This document shows, piece by piece, positions 57,612 through 64,000 of a DNA stretch of 64,000 nt. A program made the position numbers and the translations under genes. This DNA comes from Caldilineales bacterium (GTDB lineage: Bacteria; Chloroflexota; Anaerolineae; Caldilineales; Caldilineaceae), in NCBI GenBank assembly GCA_012271135.1, contig JAAXGZ010000021.1:19342-83341 (forward strand), written 5' to 3'. The notes under the pieces are model-generated. The model was not told the DNA's origin. It made no database searches and saw only the letters and a program-made list of their open reading frames with translations. Each line of letters starts with the position of its first letter. Position 1 is the stretch's first letter.

Positions 57612-59096
57612 TCAGAAATCGACCAGGTGGTCGAGGCCGATGCGGCGGAATTGTTCGGGGGGCGCCTCGGACTCCAGCATCACCCCCACCATCAGGTCCT
57701 GCATGCGGCGCTCCTGCTCTGGGTCCTGCAGGGGACTGTTCTGGTCGGGATCGTTCTCCAGATCGAAGAGCATGCTGGGATGCGGGGCACGACCGCGCTG
57801 GGACTGGAACGCCTCTGCCGGAATGCGCAGGACGGGGCAGCCCTTGGTGAAACCGAAGGGACGGGCCAGTTCCGTATCCTGCAGGTCCTCGGGCCGGAAC
57901 CGGTCCGCCATGCGGGTCGGCATCAGCGTGTAGTCGTAGAGGGGATAGTCGTCCCCCAAACGGTTCCCGCGCATGTAGACGAAGCGGCCGTCGGTGACGT
58001 TGACCTGGCCGCCGAAATGACCGAACAGGACCGCCTCGCGGGTGGCCGCGTTGTCGGCCAGTACCGGCCCGAGGGGCACACCCTGGGTATCTGCGGGAAT
58101 GTCGACGCCGAAGAAGTCGAGCAGCGTGGGGGCCATGTCGATCATCTGCACCAACTGGCTGCGGCTTTCGCCGGCCCGGCGGCAGCGGGGATCCCAGACG
58201 AAGAGCGGAGTGTTGGCCAACTCGTTGTACCAGGGCGGCACCAGCTTGGCCCACCAGTCCTTCTCGCCCAGGAAGAAACCGTGGTCCGTGCAGACGATCA
58301 GCATGGTGTCGTCCCACATGTTGTGCCGGTCCATCTGGTCCAGCACCTCCCCGAGATACCGATCGCACATGCTCAAAAGCGCCACGTACTGGTGGCGCAT
58401 GTGACGCACCGTGGCCTCGTCCTCCTCCACCTCCCGGTAGGGTGGCCAGTCGAAGTGGTCCCCGTCCCAATCGTCGGGGTACAGGTCCTTGTAGTGTTGG
58501 CTGGTGTAGAACGGCTCATGGGGATCAAAGGTCTCGATCTGCAGGAACCAGTTGTCCTGATCATGGTTGCGCTCGATGAAGTCCAGGCCGGAGGCCATGG
58601 TCTTGGCCTGGGGCTGGTCCTGCTCGCGCGCCATGTGCAGCCGATTGACCCAGTCCTGCCGCCACCTTATGCCCTCCCGCGGTGCGATGCAGTCCGGGAT
58701 GTCGGGGTCCGCCACTTGGCCGACCCAGGGATCCCCTTCCTGGCCGCGGTGGAACTCCCACGACTGGTATTGGGTATGGTAGGTCGCGCCACCGTCCTCC
58801 CAGTAGTGGTAGTGGTCGCTCGTTAGGTGGGTGTAGACCCCTTCCCGCGACAGGGCAGCCGGCATCGAATCGTCGAATGGCTCCAAGGGCCCCCAACTGC
58901 GGTGCAGGAAGTTGTAGCGGCCGGTGTGCAACTCGCGCCGGGCCGGCATGCAGGGCATGCTGCCCACGTAGCAGCTGTCAAAGCGAACCGTCCGCTCTGC
59001 CAGCCGACTGAAGTTGGGGGCGTGCGTCCAGTCGCAGCCGTAGGGCGGGAGCAAGCGTCGATTCAGCGAATCGAACATCACCATGATCGCTTTCAT
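57612..59096 (-). CDS. Sulfatase (formylglycine type) 2
   Basis: A 494-residue sulfatase. The modified Cys is C49 in 'GSMPCMPARRELHTGR' (C-x-P-x-R). 'MVMFDSLNRRLL' and 'VCTDHGFFLGEK' give the metal ligands. It is acidic and Trp/Tyr-rich with no signal peptide. I chose the start MKAIMVMF because upstream residues are unrelated. It is first in the sulfatase-aldolase-sulfatase run and divergent from the ABC transporter genes. Confidence 0.93.
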   Translation of the reverse strand: MKAIMVMFDSLNRRLLPPYGCDWTHAPNFSRLAERTVRFDSCYVGSMPCMPARRELHTGRYNFLHRSWGPLEPFDDSMPAALSREGVYTHLTSDHYHYWEDGGATYHTQYQSWEFHRGQEGDPWVGQVADPDIPDCIAPREGIRWRQDWVNRLHMAREQDQPQAKTMASGLDFIERNHDQDNWFLQIETFDPHEPFYTSQHYKDLYPDDWDGDHFDWPPYREVEEDEATVRHMRHQYVALLSMCDRYLGEVLDQMDRHNMWDDTMLIVCTDHGFFLGEKDWWAKLVPPWYNELANTPLFVWDPRCRRAGESRSQLVQMIDMAPTLLDFFGVDIPADTQGVPLGPVLADNAATREAVLFGHFGGQVNVTDGRFVYMRGNRLGDDYPLYDYTLMPTRMADRFRPEDLQDTELARPFGFTKGCPVLRIPAEAFQSQRGRAPHPSMLFDLENDPDQNSPLQDPEQERRMQDLMVGVMLESEAPPEQFRRIGLDHLVDF

Positions 59097-59289
59097 GGGC
59101 AGTCGGATCTCCGTAGGGGAACGGGTACGGCAGGTACGGTCCGTCGAGAAGAGCCCAATTATAATCCCGCAGCCGGCCAGCGCCCCCTCCCCGGGCCTCC
59201 GCCTGCAACCAGATCCCGGTCGTGCACGTTGATTGGAAGGGCCCGCACGGCCGGCCCCAGTCCTTCCGCCCCTTGCATCCGGGAATCCC

Positions 59290-60204
59290 GTGTCCGATTC
59301 TGTCATCGAGGTAGCCAGCCTCGCCAAACACTACGGCGACGTCACCGCGGTCGCCGATGTCAGCCTCCAAGTGGAAACAGGCACGATCTTCGGCCTGGTG
59401 GGGCCCAACGGCGCGGGCAAATCCACCACCATCGAATGCATCGAGGGGCTGCGTACCCCCAGCAGCGGCACGGTGCGGGTGCTGAGCCAACCACCGCGTC
59501 AACACCGGCGCGGCTTGTTCCGACGAATCGGGGTTTTGCCGCAACACAACGAACTGCTGCCGGCCCGCCTTCGCGTCGGGGAGGCCGTGGACCTTTGGCG
59601 GTCCTTCTACGACAACCCGTTGTCCAAGGACGAAACGCTCGCCCTGTGCGGCCTCAAGGATCGACGGAAGACGCGCACAAGCCGGCTATCGGGCGGCCAG
59701 CGCCGGCGGTTGATGATTGCCCTGGCCCAGGTCGGCCGCCCCCGCCTGCTAATCCTGGACGAACCGTCCAGCGGCCTGGATCCCGTTGCCCGATACAACA
59801 TCTGGCGCAATCTGAATGCATTCAAGGAACAGGGCGGCACCATCCTGGTATCCACCCACTACATGGACGAGGCCGAGGAGCACTGCGATCAACTCTGCCT
59901 CCTGGATCACGGCCGGATCCAGGTGCTGGGCAATCCGCGCCGCCTGATGGAGGAACGCCGCATGCGGATTCTGGTCAAGGTGCCGCACACACCGGACTTG
60001 GACCGGGACAGGCTGCTGGCCCTGGACCATGCCCATCAGGTGGAGCAGGTCGAGAACGAATGGTTCGTCTTCGGCGCCACCGACCGGCTGTACGGCGAGT
60101 TGAAGCAGCTGACCAACCGCGAGTTCCTCGAATTGCGCCCTGCCCGCCTGGAGGACCTGTACCTGATGACTACCGGGCGCGCCTATCGGACCGGAGTTGA
60201 CTGA
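59290..60204 (+). CDS. ABC-2 type transporter ATP-binding protein
   Basis: A 304-residue ATPase. It has Walker A GPNGAGKST, signature LSGGQRRR, Walker B LLILDEP, switch His in VSTHYMDEAEE, and the extra C-terminal domain of drug/lipid exporters. The GTG start at 59290 (VSDSVIEVASL) fits the family, and an upstream TTG adds 19 unrelated residues. It pairs with the permease that begins one base after its stop. Confidence 0.93.
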   Translation: MSDSVIEVASLAKHYGDVTAVADVSLQVETGTIFGLVGPNGAGKSTTIECIEGLRTPSSGTVRVLSQPPRQHRRGLFRRIGVLPQHNELLPARLRVGEAVDLWRSFYDNPLSKDETLALCGLKDRRKTRTSRLSGGQRRRLMIALAQVGRPRLLILDEPSSGLDPVARYNIWRNLNAFKEQGGTILVSTHYMDEAEEHCDQLCLLDHGRIQVLGNPRRLMEERRMRILVKVPHTPDLDRDRLLALDHAHQVEQVENEWFVFGATDRLYGELKQLTNREFLELRPARLEDLYLMTTGRAYRTGVD

Positions 60205-60205
60205 C

Positions 60206-60982
60206 ATGAACTTCAAGATGATGCGGACCCTGTTCCGCACCGACCTGCTGATCTTCGTGCGTGAACCGGCCGCCGCCTTTTTCACGTTTGCCTTTCCGGT
60301 CCTGCTGTTGTCCATTCTGGGAGAAATCTTTGGCAGGTTTCCGTTCCAGTTCACGTTGCCGGACGGTACGGTCGTCGACACCACCTACATCTCGGTCTTC
60401 TTTCCCGGCTTCGTGGCCTTCATCATCGCCAACCTTGCACTGCAGAGCGCACCCATATTCCTGGCCAGTCAGCGCACCACCGGCTGGTTTCGGATGCTGC
60501 AGCTGTCCCCCTTGCGTCTGTCCTGGGTGATCATCATCAGGGTTGTGATGTACTTCGCGATCTTTGTCTTTTCCTATGCAGTAATGTTCGTGCTGGCGCG
60601 TCAGATCTTCGACCTGCGGTTTTTCGGACAGCTTCTGCCCTTCGGGCTTGCCTTGCTGCTGTGCTTTGTCTCCTTCGGCAGCATCGGGTTTCTGCTGGGC
60701 GGCCTGTTCAACTCCGCCAGTACCACGCAGGCAGTAGCTTCCATCATCTTCTTCCTGATGTATTTCACTTCGGGCTCCGCCATTCCCCGGGATCAGTTCC
60801 CGGACTGGCTCTTCCGCGCCACCGAACTCAATCCCATGACCCACGTGGTGGACCTGCTAATTGCCGTCTGGACAGGTCAGGCATTCGACCAACTGTGGGT
60901 GTCGGCGCTGGTGGTGGCCCTGGTGGGCGTGGCAGGCTTTGTGCTAACCCCGCTCACGTTCCGGTGGGATGCCGAAGGCTGA
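60206..60982 (+). CDS. ABC-2 type transporter permease
   Basis: A 258-residue membrane protein with six predicted helices. The N-terminus is 'LLIFVREPAAAFFTFAFPVL', and the late 'ELNPMTHVVDLLIAVW' is the typical ABC-2 permease motif. GGAG lies about 11 bases upstream. With the ATPase it should export a drug, lipid or polysaccharide component. The substrate is unknown. Confidence 0.9.
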   Translation: MNFKMMRTLFRTDLLIFVREPAAAFFTFAFPVLLLSILGEIFGRFPFQFTLPDGTVVDTTYISVFFPGFVAFIIANLALQSAPIFLASQRTTGWFRMLQLSPLRLSWVIIIRVVMYFAIFVFSYAVMFVLARQIFDLRFFGQLLPFGLALLLCFVSFGSIGFLLGGLFNSASTTQAVASIIFFLMYFTSGSAIPRDQFPDWLFRATELNPMTHVVDLLIAVWTGQAFDQLWVSALVVALVGVAGFVLTPLTFRWDAEG

Positions 60983-61125
60983 CCGGACGGCCGCGACAGG
61001 GTTCGGGACCGTAGGCCGCGTTCCGCCGGAAGCCCACCCACTCCTGGACAAGATTGAACTTGCCGTGCCGGCAGGTGGATTGCCACACTGCAAACCCGGT
61101 TAAGAAGTCAAAAAGCAGGCCCTTG

Positions 61126-62103
61126 ATGAATTTCGCGCTGATCGGTCTTGGCCGAGTAGGCCGGGTTCACGCCGCCAACATTGCGTCGCATCCGCAGGCC
61201 AACCTGCATACGATTGCCGATCCGCGAGCTCCGCAACTGGAAGAGTTGGCCCGTCGGTATGGGACCTCCCTGACCACGGAGTCGGAAGCAGTGTTCGCGG
61301 ATCCGGATGTGGACGCAGTGGTCATCAGTTCGCCAACCACGACCCACATCGACTACCTGCAGGCTGCGGCCCAGTCCGGAAAGGCGGCCCTGTGCGAGAA
61401 GCCGATGGGCATTGACATCGACCGGGTCGAACAGTGCCTCAGGCTTCTGGCAGACCACCCAATCCCTGTCATGATCGGATTTCACCGACGACATGATCCC
61501 TCCTATGTGGCCCTACGGGACGCTGTGCGTTCCGGGGCCGTTGGACGGCTCGAGCAGGTGATGGTCCACGTGCGCGATCCTGCGCCGCCCACGCTCGAGT
61601 ATGTGCGAGTCTCCGGGGGCGTGTTCCGGGATTCGGTAATCCACTACTTCGACCTGCTGAGCTGGCTGACGGGAGAGGACCCAGTTTCCGTCAGCGCCTT
61701 CGGCTCCTGTCTGATCGACCCGGGCATCGGCTTGGAAGGCGACTACGACACCACGCTTGTCAATTTGCGTCTCCCCAGTGGCGCGTTGTGCCACATCGCC
61801 AGCAGCCGCCGTTCGGTGGAAGGCGCGGATGCCCGCATCGAGGTCTTTGGCTCCGAAGGTGTGTTGCGAGTGGCCAACGCGCCCATCAATCTGCTGGAAC
61901 CGCCGGTAGCCGGAATTCGCTACACTGGCTTTCCCACGCGCTTCGAGGAAGCATTTCGCAACGAACTGAACAGCTTCATTGAAGCCATGTCCACGGGCTC
62001 TCCACCCGTACCCGGACCGGAGGATGGACGGCGCTCACTGATCATCGCGGATGCAGCCACCTCCTCGGCATTGAACGGCAACGCCGTGGACATTCGGTAT
62101 TGA
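61126..62103 (+). CDS. Inositol 2-dehydrogenase-like Gfo/Idh/MocA oxidoreductase
   Basis: A 325-residue dehydrogenase. It has the Rossmann motif 'LIGLGRVGRVHAANI' at the start, EKP in 'ALCEKPMGIDIDRVEQ', and 'VMIGFHRRHDPSYVALRDAV', which is typical of the IolG group. The usual His is in 'DSVIHYFDLLSWL'. It would oxidise myo-inositol or a related cyclitol or sugar with NAD. The start is ATG at 61126. It converges on the mandelate-racemase-type gene 73 bp downstream. Confidence 0.85.
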   Translation: MNFALIGLGRVGRVHAANIASHPQANLHTIADPRAPQLEELARRYGTSLTTESEAVFADPDVDAVVISSPTTTHIDYLQAAAQSGKAALCEKPMGIDIDRVEQCLRLLADHPIPVMIGFHRRHDPSYVALRDAVRSGAVGRLEQVMVHVRDPAPPTLEYVRVSGGVFRDSVIHYFDLLSWLTGEDPVSVSAFGSCLIDPGIGLEGDYDTTLVNLRLPSGALCHIASSRRSVEGADARIEVFGSEGVLRVANAPINLLEPPVAGIRYTGFPTRFEEAFRNELNSFIEAMSTGSPPVPGPEDGRRSLIIADAATSSALNGNAVDIRY

Positions 62104-62176
62104 CCGCCGGCGGGCCGACATCGGTGCAAGGCCGCAGGACGCCATGTGGTGTGGATGGCGTCGCGATGACATGCGC

Positions 62177-63304
62177 CTACCGCCAGGCATACTTGGCGAC
62201 CGCCGCCTCGTCCACTGTAACTCCCAGGCCCGGCGCGTCCCGGAGATGGACATAACCATCGACCTGAACCCAGGGATCGGTCACCAGTTCATGCTGCATC
62301 GGTGAGGGATGGGGTTTCAAGTCCATTCCCACATGGTTGGGCGAGTTGGCCAGCATATGGAGGCTGGCTGCGGTGTTGAGGGCACTGCTCCAGGTATGGG
62401 CGCTGGCATCCAAATTGGCGGCCTCAATCATCATTAGGACCTGGCGGCAGCCGGTGATGCCCAAGCATCGTCCGGGATCCAGCTGGACGACATCCACTCC
62501 TTCCGACTCAATTAGCCGCTTGTAGCTCTCTGGATTCCACTCGTCCTCACCGGTTCCGATTGGAGTGGTGACCGCGCCTCTCAGCTTGGCATGCGCGGCC
62601 AGATCGTGCGAGGGCAGTGGTTGTTCAATCCAGCGCAGGCGATAGGGTTCAAGGTCGTTGAAGCGTTGGATGGCCGTAGGCAGATCCCAGAAGCGGCGAT
62701 GGCCGGCCACATCCAGAATGACATCGACTTCGTAGCCGACCGCGGCCCGAATGCGGTCCACCAGCAGCAAGTCGCGTTCCCGGTCCGTGCCGAACTGGGA
62801 GTCGGGGGTCATGCCCCAACCAGCCTTGAGGATCCGAAAGCCGCTCTGCTGGTGCATGGCGAACTCGTCAACGGTCCAGTCCAAGTCGTCCATGTCCAGG
62901 ATGAACGAGGCCATGGCCGGCACCTTGTTCGTCACATGGCCTCCCAACAGGGACGCCACAGGTTGTCCCAGAATGTGCCCCTTGAGGTCCCACAACGCCA
63001 TGTCGATGGCGCTGATGGCGAACGCGGCAATACCTTCGCTGCCGTACCAGAAGCACCGGTCCAGCATGGAATGCCACAAACCATCGATGTTCATTGGGTC
63101 TTGGCCGATCAGGAGTTCCGACAGGCCACCGTCGATGAGTGCCTTGGTGGCTCGGGTGGCCTCTGGGAACTGCGAGATGCACTCGCCCCATCCCGTTTGA
63201 CCATCGGAGGCCTCAATCTGCACCAGTGTCAGGTAGCGTTCGATATTGCGATAGTGGGGCTCCGGATAGGCGACAAGCAGGGATGCGACAGACTTGATGG
63301 ACAT
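62177..63304 (-). CDS. Mandelate racemase/muconate-lactonizing family enzyme (sugar-acid dehydratase type)
   Basis: A 375-residue enolase-superfamily protein. Metal ligands are D198 (DVILDVAGHR), E227 (RWIEQPL) and E253 (GTGEDEW). The base Lys is K160 on strand 2 (FRILKAGWG), and the His-Asp dyad is H303 (SAHTWSS) with D276 (VVQLDPGRC). This combination is that of the mandelate-racemase subgroup, which mostly dehydrates acid sugars to 2-keto-3-deoxy products. The start is MSIKSVASLLV. The upstream frame to 63634 is not used. Confidence 0.88.
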   Translation of the reverse strand: MSIKSVASLLVAYPEPHYRNIERYLTLVQIEASDGQTGWGECISQFPEATRATKALIDGGLSELLIGQDPMNIDGLWHSMLDRCFWYGSEGIAAFAISAIDMALWDLKGHILGQPVASLLGGHVTNKVPAMASFILDMDDLDWTVDEFAMHQQSGFRILKAGWGMTPDSQFGTDRERDLLLVDRIRAAVGYEVDVILDVAGHRRFWDLPTAIQRFNDLEPYRLRWIEQPLPSHDLAAHAKLRGAVTTPIGTGEDEWNPESYKRLIESEGVDVVQLDPGRCLGITGCRQVLMMIEAANLDASAHTWSSALNTAASLHMLANSPNHVGMDLKPHPSPMQHELVTDPWVQVDGYVHLRDAPGLGVTVDEAAVAKYAWR

Positions 63305-63650
63305 GGATGAAGGGCCTGTTGATCGTAGTGCAAGGCTTGGACCGTGGCACTGGAACGTAAGCCACCTATTGTCACCCAGTGACCGTCCAAATGAAACAGT
63401 GCCCAATTCCAGAGCAATCGTTTTCCTATTGGTCAAGTACTTGAGCAGGCACTTCTCGTTCCAACTGGCCTGCTCGCACTTGGAGGCAAGACTTACTAGA
63501 CAGGGGCCTCCCGGTGAAGCAGGGTGAGTGCTCAGCGTCTCCGATTGACCATGTGACACGGCCACATGGTCGGCACAGACACGGCTCCTATCCTTCCGGA
63601 AGATCCCCAATGGAGGAAGTTGGCAACAACCCATAGCTGCGCGTAGATGA
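63305..63650. other. Intergenic region before the right-edge helicase
   Basis: No gene seen. The GC content falls toward the right. Confidence 0.5.
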
Positions 63651-63685
63651 CATCATCAAGCGTGCCACCGGCACACTTGATGATG
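63651..63685. promoter_or_regulatory. Near-perfect hairpin upstream of the helicase
   Basis: CATCATCAAGCGTGCC, three bases, then GGCACACTTGATGATG: a 16-bp stem with one mismatch. It lies 55-170 bases before the possible starts of the helicase gene. It may be a terminator, an operator or an element end. Confidence 0.5.
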
Positions 63686-63739
63686 TAGAAGCGACCCTGC
63701 AAGGCGATTGGATACCAATTTGTATGATAAGATGGCATC

Positions 63740-64000
63740 ATGACAGCTTGCATGGAGATTTTATCTGTTGTTTATAGTAATGAAATTAATATCGGGAAGA
63801 TGTATCATATTATTGGAAACAGCATGTCAAAGTCGAGTTCAACCATGCAGTTCAACTTAAATCGGGCCCAGGCATTGTTACGCAGGGGAATCCAGAATTC
63901 CGGTGCCACATTTCATGAAGATCAGGACAAGGCCATCCAGCATGTAGTCGAGGGCCACGGTCCTTTGCTGTTGGTGCAGAAGACGGGTTGGGGCAAGAGC
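63740..64000 (+). CDS. RecQ-like DEAD-box helicase, N-terminus only (truncated by window)
   Basis: The frame runs off the right end. The last visible residues, 'HEDQDKAIQHVVEGHGPLLL' then V-Q-K-T-G-W-G-K-S, are the Q-motif and Walker A of RecQ-like helicases ('RxGQxEAIxxL…VQxTGWGKS'). In-frame starts exist at 63740, 63752, 63800 and 63824. The last has GGAAAC about 8 bases before it and begins the protein as MSKSSSTMQFN, so I favour it. The DNA from 63735 to 63860 is clearly AT-rich compared with the rest, suggesting transfer. A defence-island role is possible but the protein is not visible. Confidence 0.65.
   Translation, partial: MTACMEILSVVYSNEINIGKMYHIIGNSMSKSSSTMQFNLNRAQALLRRGIQNSGATFHEDQDKAIQHVVEGHGPLLLVQKTGWGKS

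Overview
The window is a GC-rich bacterial chromosomal segment with densely packed genes on both strands. The gene set suggests a member of the Chloroflexota, possibly the Anaerolineae/Caldilinea side. The clues are CIRCE-controlled groES-groL, RNase Y, SpoVS, an AddAB-type helicase-nuclease pair, a B-box plus membrane protein, TPR/STAND proteins, and many sulfatases and sugar oxidoreductases. The phylum is inferred from gene content only. I saw no rRNA or tRNA gene.

Bases 1-34557 are mostly core genome. They hold a truncated secreted beta-domain protein, a metallophosphoesterase divergent from a cytochrome P450, RNase HI, a site-2 protease, a TyrA-like dehydrogenase, an HD hydrolase and groL/groS with an operator. 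A leftward string follows: nadK, a B-box membrane protein, a TPR protein and a STAND ATPase. Next come a YfcE-like phosphodiesterase, uvrC, recA and rny. A decayed IS607-type relic, spoVS and an orphan family-5 solute-binding protein follow. The stretch ends with addA/addB and carA/carB, the last pair in the order carB then carA. A 1.3 kb gene-poor junk zone (34558-35893) carries transposase fragments and two sequences resembling type I-E CRISPR repeats. gltB-gltD follow, with a third such repeat beside a strong hairpin. S1 protein, RidA, a HigBA toxin-antitoxin module, an MFS exporter and a Gfo/Idh oxidoreductase come next.

Bases 48265-51823 hold two tandem cation diffusion facilitator (CDF) genes that once overlapped by 4 bp. 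Both are now broken. The first has several frameshifts and a complete 1423-bp IS4-type insertion sequence with an 8-bp target duplication. The second has a single frameshift.

Bases 51999-63304 form a carbohydrate/sulfate-ester region: a GH51 arabinofuranosidase, two sulfatases, a DHDPS/NAL-family aldolase, an ABC-2 exporter, an inositol-dehydrogenase-like enzyme and a mandelate-racemase-family enzyme. Inserted in it at 53925-55119 is a two-gene module that looks like a toxin-antitoxin pair of unusual composition: an AbiEii-like nucleotidyltransferase preceded by an unrecognised small protein. The start codon of the first gene lies inside a perfect 16-bp palindrome. This is the best candidate for an undescribed system. 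The right edge enters an AT-rich stretch and the start of a RecQ-like helicase cut off by the window end, possibly the start of a defence island.
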